Shown: piece after piece, positions 1-9,191 of the stretch
Layout of the letters: every line of letters begins with the position of its first letter
How positions within the stretch are numbered: the stretch's first letter is position 1
Source: Gammaproteobacteria bacterium
Lineage (GTDB): Bacteria > Pseudomonadota > Gammaproteobacteria > Steroidobacterales > Steroidobacteraceae
Reading direction: 5' to 3'
Assembly (NCBI GenBank): GCA_016874175.1
Contig: VGUP01000013.1
Coordinates: 1 to 32,102 of the forward strand
DNA length: 32,102 nt
Notes under the pieces: model-generated
Told to the model about the DNA's origin: nothing
Seen by the model: only the letters and a program-made list of their open reading frames with translations
Database searches by the model: none
Position numbers and translations under genes: made by a program

Positions 1-1
1 T

Positions 2-73
2 GCATTTCGTCTCGCCGATATATTTCAAAAACCACTAGAAGAGATCTTTCAATGGGATAAAGAAAACGTGTGA
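2..73 (+). CDS. XRE-family HTH transcriptional regulator, C-terminal end only
   Basis: The first full codon is at position 2 and the frame stays open to TGA at 71-73, giving 23 residues that read AFRLADIFQKPLEEIFQ and end in WDKENV. This is the typical C-terminal end of short Cro/CI-type (XRE) regulators, in which the last helix of the HTH domain carries a 'LA..F...IEE.F' pattern followed by a short acidic tail. The HTH itself lies upstream of the window, so DNA-binding residues cannot be inspected. The stop codon overlaps the GTG of the next ORF (GTGA), which suggests translational coupling. The family call rests on this short motif alone, so it is fairly likely but not certain. Confidence 0.6.
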   Translation, partial: AFRLADIFQKPLEEIFQWDKENV

Positions 74-195
74 AAACCCAAATAGTGTTAAAGAGGAAGC
101 AGAGATTGATCTCAAAGTATCGCAATGAAATCTTCGTCGGCTGCTTGGTCTATGCCGCGCTTGTAGCCAAAGACCTCGTTAGCCTCTTACGGTAG
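70..195 (+). CDS. Small 41-residue ORF coupled to the XRE regulator
   Basis: A GTG at 70-72 overlaps the regulator's TGA (GTGA) and opens a 41-codon frame ending in TAG at 193-195. The product has a basic start (KTQIVLKRKQRLISKYR) and a hydrophobic stretch around CLVYAALVAKDLVSLL that could form one short membrane segment. Short XRE regulators are often followed by a small membrane protein of unknown function, and the overlap fits that arrangement. No family is recognised. It could be a complete small protein, the truncated start of a longer one, or a chance frame. The region just after it (196-324) has no convincing ORF. Confidence 0.35.
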   Translation: MKTQIVLKRKQRLISKYRNEIFVGCLVYAALVAKDLVSLLR

Positions 196-324
196 CTCAC
201 CTAGAGCGTCGACGGTCAGGGCCCCCGTTGGCAGCAAGGGTCGAAGTTATTTATGAACTCATCTTGGCGGACCGCGTTAGAATTTCCAAATTGAATTCGC
301 CAATACTTGAGGTCAGTTCCACAT

Positions 325-744
325 ATGTTTCGTCGCCTGATCATCGTTACTTTGATGTCTTTGATCGCCGTATCGAAAGCGGTCCATGCTGATACCGAGC
401 GAACGGCAGCCGCTTTGTCTGCCAGCGTGGTGTGGCTCGAGAAACTAGACGCGCGCGACTACGCGGCCACATGGCAGTCCGCTGCCTCGACCTTCAAGGC
501 GGCATTGTCAGTCGAGGCGTGGCAACAGGCGTCTCGCCCCGTACTTGAACCTTTGGGCGCTGTGAAGAGCCGCAGCAAAGCTGCTGCCACATACACCAAA
601 ACGCTACCCGGTGCTCCGGATGGTGAATATGTGGTGTTGCAGTTCAACTCCAGCTACGACAAAAAAGCAGACGCGGTCGAAACGGTCGTAGCGACGTTGG
701 ATGCCGACGGCCAGTGGCGCGTTGCGGGTTATTTCATTAGATAG
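325..744 (+). CDS. DUF4019 domain-containing exported protein
   Basis: The product is a 139-residue protein of the DUF4019 type, a small periplasmic family of unknown function. A signal peptide is visible at residues 1-23 (MFRRLIIVTLMSLIAVSKAVHA), with basic residues, a hydrophobic core and an ALA-like cleavage region. The mature part has the family's pattern: a helix ending in WLEKLDARDYAATW, a central 'RPVLEPLGAVKSR' segment, then 'GAPDGEYVVLQFNSSY' and a C-terminal 'GQWRVAGYFIR'. An in-frame TTG at 307 is possible, but the ATG at 325 starts exactly at the signal peptide and has a GAGG 12 bases upstream. The frame ends in TAG. The gene appears to stand alone. Confidence 0.8.
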   Translation: MFRRLIIVTLMSLIAVSKAVHADTERTAAALSASVVWLEKLDARDYAATWQSAASTFKAALSVEAWQQASRPVLEPLGAVKSRSKAAATYTKTLPGAPDGEYVVLQFNSSYDKKADAVETVVATLDADGQWRVAGYFIR

Positions 745-969
745 GCGCGGGATGCCGCGTGGTCTGCGGCGCAACGTCGCATACTGATCAATCGCAGCAA
801 GGAGCAGGGCGTCTTACGCGAGCATTCTAATGGTCTGCTTAGTGGTCGCGTTGAGGGCGATCGGCGCTATCAAAACTAAATTCTTACTGACACTCAGCGT
901 CCTTTGATCGTTCACTGGCTCTGCGTGCAGAAGTTTTGTCGTAAAAACGGCCCGTCAAAAACACGATAT
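745..969. other. Non-coding stretch, nothing recognised
   Basis: Between the DUF4019 gene and the small minus-strand ORF no coding frame with recognisable character was found. A short GC-rich inverted repeat (GCCGC/GCGGC near 753) follows the DUF4019 stop but has no T tract, so it is not called as a terminator. Confidence 0.4.
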
Positions 970-1194
970 TTACTTACACACTTCCTTACACACCGCTTTG
1001 TGACATCTGTAAGTCATTGATGGCCAATAGGGATCTCTCAGTCGAGTCTTCTCGGTGCTGCCGATGAATGCACCCGCGGGTGCAAGAGCGACCGGGGCTG
1101 ACGGGTCGGCGGCAGGGGCGGGATAGCTGCCCGTCAACAGCGCAAGCGCTACCCCGACGTAGGCCAGGGCTCGACATCGAAATTTTTTGTTCAA
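970..1194 (-). CDS. Putative small secreted protein with TTG start (uncertain)
   Basis: On the minus strand a TTG at 1194-1192 follows a good ribosome binding site (AGGAG at 1205-1201) and opens a 74-codon frame. The first residues NKKFRCRALAYVGVALALL followed by TGSYPAPAADP form a convincing Sec signal peptide with an AxA-like cleavage site. The rest is short, and the Cys-rich end (RCHKAVCKEVCK) comes partly from a direct repeat at 973-993. No family is recognised. It may be a small exported peptide, or the intact start of a periplasmic protein whose body has been lost. The ribosome binding site plus signal peptide is the only support. Confidence 0.35.
   Translation of the reverse strand: MNKKFRCRALAYVGVALALLTGSYPAPAADPSAPVALAPAGAFIGSTEKTRLRDPYWPSMTYRCHKAVCKEVCK
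973..993. repeat. Tandem 9-bp direct repeat, 12-bp period
   Basis: CTTACACAC occurs at 973-981 and again at 985-993, separated by TTC. Read on the minus strand it is GTGTGTAAG repeated one helical turn apart, as in a regulator binding site or a recombination-site arm. It overlaps the end of the doubtful small ORF. Confidence 0.5.
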
Positions 1195-1376
1195 AAAAGG
1201 CTCCTCTGGGACGCAGCGACAAATACAGCGCGCCGTCTCGTGCATCGACAGTAGCGCTTGCTGCCGCCGGGTTCGGTTCGGCAGCGGACATCCGTAAACG
1301 AGCGCACCGTGGCCGACCATAGCGGAATTCGCGCCCAAGGCTGTTGTCACTCACGACCGACCCCTATCATTGATCA

Positions 1377-3535
1377 ATGTCGGGACGGATGCGAAATTTC
1401 GGGCTGATTTTTCTCTGCGGGCTGGCGCTCGCCGCAGCGCTCGCAGCCGCCGAGCAGTCGACGTTCTCGCCGAAGTCGGTCGTGGTGCCCCAAATATCGG
1501 GTCGTATCGAGCTCGACGGTCGACTCGATGAGGCTGAGTGGCAGGACGCGGTGAAGATCACCGACTTCCAGCAGTTTTCGCCGGGCAACGGCGAGCCGCC
1601 CTCGGAGCCGACCGAATTTTTGCTCGCCCTCGACGCCGACAACCTCTACGTTGCTGTGCGTTTCACCGACTCAGACCCGGCCGGTATCAAGCGCTCGCAG
1701 CTGGTGCAGGGGCAGGGCGTCTTCAACGACGACTATGCACAGATCCTGCTCGATACCTTCAATGACCGACGGACGGGCTATATCTTTTACATCAATGCCA
1801 ACGGTGTGCAGCGCGACGGTCTGCTGCTGGGTGGCGTGTCCTACAACATGGACTGGGATGGTATCCGGCAGGCAGCCTCCACAGTCAATGATTCCGGTTG
1901 GCAGGCCGAGATCGCGATTCCCTTCAAGACACTGTCTTTCGATCGCAATGCAGATACTTGGGGAATTAATCTGATCCGCTCCATCCGCCGCAAGCGTGAG
2001 GAAGTCGCCTGGTCGCAGCGCGATCGACGGATCACGCTCGATGTGAGCGGCGAGCTGCGCGGCATGCCCGGCCGCGAGCAGGGTCGAGGTCTCGACCTTG
2101 TGCCCTCGGCCGCGATCAGCGAGCGCGAGAACTTCATCGGGAATAGTTCGAGCCGGCTTGCTAAGCCCTCGCTGGACGCATTTTGGCGCATCACGCCCTC
2201 GCTTGTTGGTGCGCTCACGCTGAACACCGATTTCTCGGCCACCGACGTCGATGACCGGCAAGTCAATCTCACGCGGTTTTCGCTGTTTTTCCCAGAGAAA
2301 CGCGATTTCTTTCTCGAGGACAGCGAAATCTTCGAGTTCGGCGGTTTGACGCAAAATGGCCGACCTTTTTTTCGCGCACCATTGGCCTTTCGGCAGGCGG
2401 ACAGCCGATTGATCTCGAGGCGGGGGCCCGACTCACCGGCAAGATCGGGCGGAATTCTTTGGGAATACTCGCCGTACGCCAGGAATTGGCAGCCGGTTTC
2501 GCCGTCGAGAATGTCTTCGTGGCTCGCGGTTATCGCAGTTTCGGCGAGCAGTCGACGATCGGCGGCATCATTACCTCCGGCGATCCGTCTGGCCTCGGCA
2601 ACAACACGCTGTACGGCGTCGATCTCGCACTGCGCGATCAGCGTCGTTTCGGCGGCTTCGTCGAGGCGCGTGCCTGGATACAGCAGTCCTCCACGCCCGG
2701 CCGCCAGGGTGACGAAGGCGCCTGGGGCGCATCGCTCGCCTGGCCGAACGATCGTATCGAGGCGTTGCTGTCTTACAGCGAGATTGGCCGAGACTTCCGC
2801 CCGGCGCTCGGATTTGCCAATCGAACCGGTATCGCCGAATTTCTGGGTAGCTACAGCTATCGACACCGATTCGCGAAAGGCGGATTGCTGCGCAGCTGGC
2901 GTCATGGCATCGAGGCCACTGAGGTCAGGGACGACGCGGGTCGACTCGAGTCACGCCGCTTCGTGATCATGCCGTTTTCTTTGGACAATCAGCCCGGCGA
3001 CATTCTCTCGATGGGTCTGGAACGCCAGACCGAAGTCATTGGGCGCCCCTTCGTACTTCCTGGCGGCGTACGCGTTCCGGTTGGTCGCTACGACTTCGAT
3101 CGTGCACGTCTCTATGGGCAAACGGCAGGCTTTCGGCCGCTGGCTCTCAACTGGGACTTGGGCACTGGCGATTTCTATGACGGGACGCGGGATGACGCGC
3201 GCGTTGGCATCAGTTGGCGACCCAGCAGACACTGGGCGCTAGGGACGACTTTGCAGACGAATCGTCTCGAGTTGCAGGGGCGCGAGTTCACGACCCGCGT
3301 CTGGTCGTTGAACGCCAACTATGCGTTCAACGTTCGCTGGGCCTGGCTCAACGTCGCTCAGTACGACAACGTCTCGAAACGTATAGGACTCAACAGTCGC
3401 TTGCGTTGGTGGCCTGCCCAAGGGCAAGTGGCGTATCTCGTCGTCAATTACGATTGGCGCGAGGATACGCGCGGCGACTTCCAGCCGTCTCTCGCCGAAA
3501 CCACAGTGAAGTTCACCTACACGTTTCGCTACTGA
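1377..3535 (+). pseudogene. CBM9/DUF5916 outer-membrane protein, frameshifted in a T7 run
   Basis: Two overlapping frames together make one protein of about 719 residues. The first (from ATG 1377; an in-frame ATG at 1389 is also possible) has a signal peptide (about residues 5-25) and a carbohydrate-binding family 9-like beta-sandwich, with markers RIELDGRLDEAEWQDA, DNLYVAVRFTDSDP and the 'DDYAQILLDTFNDRRTGY' block. It then enters a DUF5916 barrel region (PEKRDFFLEDSEIF). At the T7 run 2366-2372 the homologous reading switches frame. Adding one T gives PFFSRTIGLSAGGQPIDLEAG, which joins cleanly to the second frame and runs to 3535, ending in a beta-strand with an aromatic C-terminus typical of outer-membrane proteins. 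Such proteins are common in environmental proteobacteria; the substrate is unknown. The break may be a true mutation, slipped-strand phase variation or a homopolymer sequencing error. Confidence 0.85.
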
Positions 3536-3544
3536 CCTCGGGCG

Positions 3545-6500
3545 TCAGTTCTTCTCGACCGTGTAGACGATTTCCGCACTTGCTTCTTTGCCGGTCTCGG
3601 TACGCAAGGTCCAGCGATCGTTGATGCTGTAGCGCAACTTCAAAGTATTGATCGCCTCTGCGAGCGAGACGCCATAGCTCACATAGAGTCGGCTCGACAG
3701 ATATTTGCCGAAGACCAGTGAGGTTTCGTTGGCAAGATTCTGCTCGATGCCGACATCCTCGATACCGATGCGCTGACCGAGCTGCTGCGCGAGGATTGCG
3801 CCACCTTGCGCGAGAATGGCATCGCGGCCGCTGCTGGCGATGTTGCTGCTCTGTGCGGTTTCCAGAGTTCCACCAGCTAGAATGAGCGACACCACCTGCG
3901 ATTGCGGAAGTGAAGGCTCCGAGAAAAAAGTCATCCGTGGTTCGCGCAAGGTGCCGCGGACATTGACACCGGCCTTCACATCCGGAAATTCTTTAGTCGC
4001 GCGCAGATCCACGCCCGGATCGCCGAGCAGACCGCCCGAAAAAATCAACCGACCACGCTCGATATCGAGCCGTCTGCCGAGCGCGGCATACTTGCCCTCG
4101 GCAATTCCGAGCTCGCCTGAGCCGCGGTTGACACCGTCTGCGGAGGTGATGACATTGAGCGCTCCGGCGAGCCGTCCTGAAAGTCCGAAGGAGTCGAGAT
4201 TCACGTGGTCCCCCAACGTCAAGCGCAGATTGCTCGACACGCGGAAAGACGACTGTGGATCGCGAGGCTCGGCGCTTACTAGGGTTTCGTCCGCCGACGT
4301 CAGCGTCGCGCCAGTCAGGTCGGCAGGCACGATTCTGGCCTCGGGAATATTCACCGTGCCGGTCGCCGCCAGATCACGACCAGCTACTTTGAAGCGCAAA
4401 TTGGGCGATGCACTGATGCGGGCCTCGGGCACATCGATCATCAATAAATTCTCGCCGCGGAGTTGCAGTTCGCCATAGGGCTGGCCGCCGCGCCAGGTGA
4501 GCTCGGCGTTCGCGTCGATGCGTCCTTTACCGGCGCGCGCCGAGGACTCGAGCACGAAACCGTTATCGAGCAGACGTGCCTCGGCACGAATGTCGCGCAG
4601 CGCGAGATTGACCTGATAAAAATCGAGCTCACCGTTCTCGAGGCGCAGTACGCCATTGACGAGCGGCGTACCCAAGGTACCGCCCATGATCAAATCCAGC
4701 GACAGCTCGCCCGCCGAGCGATCGATTTCCGGCACGTAGAGATAAAGCAGGGCGAGGGCGGTGGAGTCGGCGCGCAGGATCGCCGTCAAAGGCATCTCTT
4801 GCCAGCGTTCGCCGTACGCCGCGCCGCCCGCTGCGACGCGAGTCGCGCGCAGTTCGCCGCGCGCTCGGCCACGCTCGCCGGCTGCGACTTCAAGCTTGCC
4901 GTTTATTCCGGCATCGCTCGATTCGAGCAGCAAGGATCCGGAACCTAGCGGCAGCAGATCGCGTTTGCCGCCCGCGCGCTGCCAGAGCAGGGCCGCGTCG
5001 GCGAAATCGGCACGCACGCTACCGCGTGCGATGCCATCGTCCACTGCGCGCAGATTGATCGCGGCATTCAGTGAGCCTTGATACTCGGCTCGCGCAGCGG
5101 GTCGCGGCAGCAAGCTTGCGATGGGCAGTTTGGAGACGGCCGCTTCGAGCGTCCAGTCGTCGCCTTCCCAAGTACCCGATCCGCAGATGGTCGTCAGTGC
5201 CGTCAATACGGAATCTTTGGTGCCGCGCAGGCAGAGCGAGTCCACGCGCACCGACTGAGTCGTCAAGCGCATGCCGAGCGGTTGTTCCAGCGACAGTCCG
5301 ACGTTATCGTCGAGGCGCAGCGCCAATTCCGACCAACGTTGCTGCCAGCCTTCGGCAGTAAAACTTGCGGTACCGCGCATCGCAGCGGACAAATCTTTGC
5401 CCGCGATATCGACCGCGAGCGTATGCGCGCTACTGCGGCCGGCGATATCGAGTATCACACGGTCTGCCTGACGGCCGACGGCATGGACGTCCTCGGCTTC
5501 GATATGGGCCCGTGCCGTGGCGTTGGCGCCGCCGCTCGGATCAAGATCGATGTCTGCGACGAGGCTGCTGATGTCGATACCGCCGATTGCGAGTTCGCTG
5601 CCCCGCGCTTCGAGGCGTACCAGCATCGCCGTCGGGGTACCGCGCAGCGTTCCGGTTGCGCTCAGGCGACCCTTGCCGCCTTCGGCCAGTACGCTGAGAT
5701 CCTGCGCATCGATTTTGAATTCGAAGTCGTTGCGTTGTGGCGAGAGGCTGCCGTCGAGAGCGAGACGCAGACCGCCCGCCGAGACATCAACTTTGCGCAG
5801 TTGCAGCATGTCGCCGGCGATGGTCAGTCGACCCGAGCCGCGGGCGGCTGTGCCACGCAGGCGTCCGTTCACGCGCTGCACTTCGACATCGATAACCCCG
5901 CGCGCACCGAAGCCCTGTCCTCGGGCATCGAGTTGGAAATCTATTTTCCCCGGTAAGCCCGCGCGCCATTGCGCAGGATCGATACCACGGACGGCGCCAT
6001 TGAGTTGCCAGCGTTCCGCCGGGCGCCAAGCGAACTCACCTTTGAGATCGGCGACCCCACCGAGAGTGCGCGCGAGGACACGCGAGATCACGAATCTTCC
6101 AGCGCTCAGTGTGCCCGTGACCTCGGCATCGAGCGGCGGCAGGGCGGCGATCTTCGCCGGGCCGCGTGCCGTGACCGCGTACGAGCCAAGACCCTCGAAG
6201 CTGAAGTCGCCGCGATTACTGGCGATCGACGGCGTGGCGTCATTCAAGGGCCAACGGAATTTTTGCCAGCGACCTTGCAGCTCGAGATCGGGGCCAGCAT
6301 CGGTAAAAGTAATAGTACCTGCGGCATCGACTTCGGTTCCGGAGCCTGGATGACGGAGCCCGATTTTTTTGGCCGTGATCACGCCCAGCGAGTAGCGACC
6401 ATCGAAGTCGACATCCAGCGGACCCGCTGCGAGCCCCGGTGGCAGCAGACGACCTTTGGCGCGATAGCCGTTGCGATCGATCGTCAGGGCGAGCTCACCA

Positions 6501-7324
6501 CCGATCAGGCCGAGCGCGGCTGCACCACCGAATTTCTGCAGATCGAGATTGCTGACTTTGGCGTCGGTCCGCACGCTCCATGGCGATAGGAATCGCATCT
6601 TGCCCTCGTCGATATTGACATCGAAGGGTTCGTGCAGTGTCGCATCGAAGCGCGCCTCTTCGAGATCGCCGTCAAACTCCGCCTTCGCGAGCCAGGTTGG
6701 CCCGCGCTTCGGCTGAACGCGCGCAGTTGCTCGACCCTCCAGCCCGAGTGGCAGCCCTGCACTCAGCAGACCATCCGCCTGCAGCTGCAAGTTTCCAAGG
6801 TGGGTGGACAGCGTGCGCACCGAGAGGGTCGTACTGCGCAGCAGACCGTCGAGTTTAGTATCGCGAAACTCCACGGCGTTGCCGGTGAGCGGTTGAATCA
6901 CGATCGATGGCAACGAGGTCGTCCGCGCCTCTACGGTGAGCAGTTGCGGCAGAAAGCGTGGCGGCTTGTCCGGCGGTGGACGATCGCGGGGCTGCTGGTC
7001 GATCTCGACGCGACCCACGCGAAATTCTGACGCCTCGACCGCTTGCCAAAGCAAGGGCAACAGATCGATCCGCATGCGGATGTCGCGCAGACGGATGTGA
7101 ACGACATCATGCTCGATATCGATCGCACCGATCTGCACGCCGTCTGCGAGGCTACCCTGCACGTCGCGGATCGCGAAGCGCTCGATGGTGCCGAACCGTG
7201 ACGGAATTTTCGCTACGGCAAAACGGACTGCGGATTCGGAGTGCCCGAGCAGCCACAGCGCGACCAAGGGCAGCGCGAGCAGCAACAGTGCAGTTGCAAC
7301 AATGAGAGTGGTACGACGCCGCAT
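3545..7324 (-). CDS. tamB: Translocation and assembly module subunit TamB
   Basis: This is a 1259-residue AsmA/TamB-type protein, close to the family's usual size. It has one N-terminal membrane anchor (residues about 7-25, rich in L, A and V after MRRRTT) followed by a very long periplasmic beta-rich body of repeated short strands. It ends in the conserved DUF490 domain, which includes 'GGTLETAQSSN', 'AQQLGQRIGIEDVGIEQN' and a final beta strand EIVYTVEKN. TamB spans the periplasm and works with outer-membrane TamA in inserting certain outer-membrane proteins; it also belongs to the family of bridge-like lipid-transfer proteins. Its ATG lies 4 bases after the tamA stop, so the two are surely co-transcribed. 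It converges on the DUF5916 gene with a gap of only 9 bases. The frame is intact. Confidence 0.95.
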   Translation of the reverse strand: MRRRTTLIVATALLLLALPLVALWLLGHSESAVRFAVAKIPSRFGTIERFAIRDVQGSLADGVQIGAIDIEHDVVHIRLRDIRMRIDLLPLLWQAVEASEFRVGRVEIDQQPRDRPPPDKPPRFLPQLLTVEARTTSLPSIVIQPLTGNAVEFRDTKLDGLLRSTTLSVRTLSTHLGNLQLQADGLLSAGLPLGLEGRATARVQPKRGPTWLAKAEFDGDLEEARFDATLHEPFDVNIDEGKMRFLSPWSVRTDAKVSNLDLQKFGGAAALGLIGGELALTIDRNGYRAKGRLLPPGLAAGPLDVDFDGRYSLGVITAKKIGLRHPGSGTEVDAAGTITFTDAGPDLELQGRWQKFRWPLNDATPSIASNRGDFSFEGLGSYAVTARGPAKIAALPPLDAEVTGTLSAGRFVISRVLARTLGGVADLKGEFAWRPAERWQLNGAVRGIDPAQWRAGLPGKIDFQLDARGQGFGARGVIDVEVQRVNGRLRGTAARGSGRLTIAGDMLQLRKVDVSAGGLRLALDGSLSPQRNDFEFKIDAQDLSVLAEGGKGRLSATGTLRGTPTAMLVRLEARGSELAIGGIDISSLVADIDLDPSGGANATARAHIEAEDVHAVGRQADRVILDIAGRSSAHTLAVDIAGKDLSAAMRGTASFTAEGWQQRWSELALRLDDNVGLSLEQPLGMRLTTQSVRVDSLCLRGTKDSVLTALTTICGSGTWEGDDWTLEAAVSKLPIASLLPRPAARAEYQGSLNAAINLRAVDDGIARGSVRADFADAALLWQRAGGKRDLLPLGSGSLLLESSDAGINGKLEVAAGERGRARGELRATRVAAGGAAYGERWQEMPLTAILRADSTALALLYLYVPEIDRSAGELSLDLIMGGTLGTPLVNGVLRLENGELDFYQVNLALRDIRAEARLLDNGFVLESSARAGKGRIDANAELTWRGGQPYGELQLRGENLLMIDVPEARISASPNLRFKVAGRDLAATGTVNIPEARIVPADLTGATLTSADETLVSAEPRDPQSSFRVSSNLRLTLGDHVNLDSFGLSGRLAGALNVITSADGVNRGSGELGIAEGKYAALGRRLDIERGRLIFSGGLLGDPGVDLRATKEFPDVKAGVNVRGTLREPRMTFFSEPSLPQSQVVSLILAGGTLETAQSSNIASSGRDAILAQGGAILAQQLGQRIGIEDVGIEQNLANETSLVFGKYLSSRLYVSYGVSLAEAINTLKLRYSINDRWTLRTETGKEASAEIVYTVEKN

Positions 7325-7328
7325 AAGG

Positions 7329-9143
7329 TCAGAGCTTCGGTGAGAAGTTCAGGTGGAGTCGTGGGCCCGGCAGGCGATCAAAGTTTTTATCGAGCGCGCA
7401 CCGCGGGTCGGGAGTGACGCTGCGACAGACTGGATTGGTCAGTGGCTGCGCGAGATCGATGCCGAGCGTCACGATCGGTAGCCGCAGTCGCAGACCGATA
7501 CCCGCAGAGTATTGCAAGGGATCACCAAAATCGTCGAACGCGTTGCCGGTATCGATGAACGCCGCGATGCCGAGATTGCGCGGCAGGTCGCGGATGACCT
7601 CGGCGGTCGCCGTAAACAAGTGTCGCCCACCGACCTTCGCGCTGCCCGCTTCGATCGGTGACAAATCATTGAAACCGAAGCCGCGCACACTGCGATCGCC
7701 GCCGGCAAAGAAACGCTCGGTACCCGGCAGGGCGGCGGCATTCGAGACCAGCGTGGCGCCCAACTGGCCACGTATGAACAAATGCCAGCTCGGGCCGAGA
7801 TCGAATACCCGCTCGGCCTCCAGCCGTAGCTGCAAATAACTTTCTTCGGCACCGAGCGCCGTAGCCGAGCCGCGCAATTCGGCGTAGAGCGCACGCGAGA
7901 ACAGCGCTTCACCGAGATAGCCGCGCGGTACCGACGAATAACTGATGCCGGGAATCACCAGCGTCGTGGCGTCTTCGAAACTCGGTCGGTTGAGCGCTTC
8001 GCGCGTGACGGTGCGCACACGACTCAAGGACGCGAACATCACGCGCTGCCACTCGCCGTCGACCTGAGTGATCGACGGCTGAAAGCGCGTGGTACGCGTA
8101 TCGAGGTCGCCAAGTTCGTCGCGCGCATAACGAAATTCGAAGCCCAACCGTTCCAGTGCCGGATCACCGATCGGCAGGATGTAGCGGGCTTCGACCGATT
8201 GCTCGAGCTGCGCCGCCTTGATTTCGGTGCGTAGACGATGACCGCGGTCATTGAGACAGCGATTTTCCCAGGTCAGCGTACCGCGTACCTTGCTGTCGGT
8301 GGCATAGCCAACACCCGTCGAGTACCGGTTGCGCCGATTGGGTTTGGTACGGATGCTGATGGGAATGCTGCGTGCAGCGTGATCCGGGTCACCCGCAAGT
8401 ACCTCGACAGTCGAAAAATATTGACTGTCATCGAGGGCGAACTGGGTGCGCAGCAGGTGTCGCGCATCGTAGGGCGCAGACTCTTGGTAACGCAGGAAGC
8501 GACGCAGCAAGTCCTCTTCCAGCGAGCGCTGCTCGATGGTCGTCTTGCCGAAGGTGTATCGGTCGCCGGTTTGCATGGCGAGTCGAACGGCTGCCGAGCG
8601 TTTCGTCGGATCGATCAATAATTCGCTGACCGTGAGCTGCGCATCGACATAACCGAGCGTTGAGGCGGTACGTCGCAAATTATCTTTGAGCGTATCGTAG
8701 GCGGCATGCTGCAAGCGATCGCCGCGGCGCAGCGTCGAGCTCGCGAGGATCTCTCTGAATGCGGGGTCGTCCTTGCCGGCACCGCTCACTTCGACCTCGA
8801 CGCCATCGAGTAACACCGGCGTGCCTGGCTCGATGCGGATGCGTGCTCGCCACCGACTCTCACTGACTTTCTCGATCGATGACGTGACGGTCGCCTCGTA
8901 GTAACCAAAGGGTCGCAGCGCGTTCGCGGCCTCACGTTCAGCCCGCTCCTGCAGACGCTCGACCAGAGCTTGATCGAGATCGTCGCGGTTGCGGTATCGC
9001 TCGAGACTCAAAAAAATGAGCACGTTGCGCCGCAGTGCACCGTCGACGCCGCTGATCTCGATGTCGATGTCGGCGCGCGCCCGCGCACCGACGGCGAGGA
9101 CGCCGACCAGACAGAGCAGCCACCAAGACTTCATGCGGTTCAT
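7329..9143 (-). CDS. tamA: Outer-membrane assembly factor TamA (POTRA/Omp85 barrel)
   Basis: The product is 604 residues, the normal size for TamA. A signal peptide (WWLLCLVGVLAVGARARA) precedes the first POTRA domain, which opens with IDIEISGVDGALRRNV. Further POTRA units cover about residues 25-260, including 'ANALRPFGYYEATV' and 'RTASTLGYVDAQLT'. The C-terminal half is an Omp85 barrel with 'STGVGYATDSKVRGTLTWENR' and the lid-loop type motif 'FFAGGDRSVRGFGFNDLSP' (the VRGF/Y element), followed by 'GGRHLFTATAEVIRDLP' and 'GNAFDDFGDPLQYSAGIGLRLRLP'. Two nearby ATGs are possible (9143 and 9134); neither has a clear ribosome binding site. It lies directly upstream of tamB, the standard partner. 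Confidence 0.95.
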   Translation of the reverse strand: MNRMKSWWLLCLVGVLAVGARARADIDIEISGVDGALRRNVLIFLSLERYRNRDDLDQALVERLQERAEREAANALRPFGYYEATVTSSIEKVSESRWRARIRIEPGTPVLLDGVEVEVSGAGKDDPAFREILASSTLRRGDRLQHAAYDTLKDNLRRTASTLGYVDAQLTVSELLIDPTKRSAAVRLAMQTGDRYTFGKTTIEQRSLEEDLLRRFLRYQESAPYDARHLLRTQFALDDSQYFSTVEVLAGDPDHAARSIPISIRTKPNRRNRYSTGVGYATDSKVRGTLTWENRCLNDRGHRLRTEIKAAQLEQSVEARYILPIGDPALERLGFEFRYARDELGDLDTRTTRFQPSITQVDGEWQRVMFASLSRVRTVTREALNRPSFEDATTLVIPGISYSSVPRGYLGEALFSRALYAELRGSATALGAEESYLQLRLEAERVFDLGPSWHLFIRGQLGATLVSNAAALPGTERFFAGGDRSVRGFGFNDLSPIEAGSAKVGGRHLFTATAEVIRDLPRNLGIAAFIDTGNAFDDFGDPLQYSAGIGLRLRLPIVTLGIDLAQPLTNPVCRSVTPDPRCALDKNFDRLPGPRLHLNFSPKL

Positions 9144-9191
9144 GCGGGGCGGGTTTTCCCGGACGCTGGATAACCGCTTGATTCTACCCGC

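Noticed and set aside
1841-2905. Long minus-strand open frame (about 350 codons) opposite the DUF5916 gene
   Set aside because: It is antisense to a gene with clear homology in both of its frames; composition is Arg/Ser-rich and no family pattern is visible.
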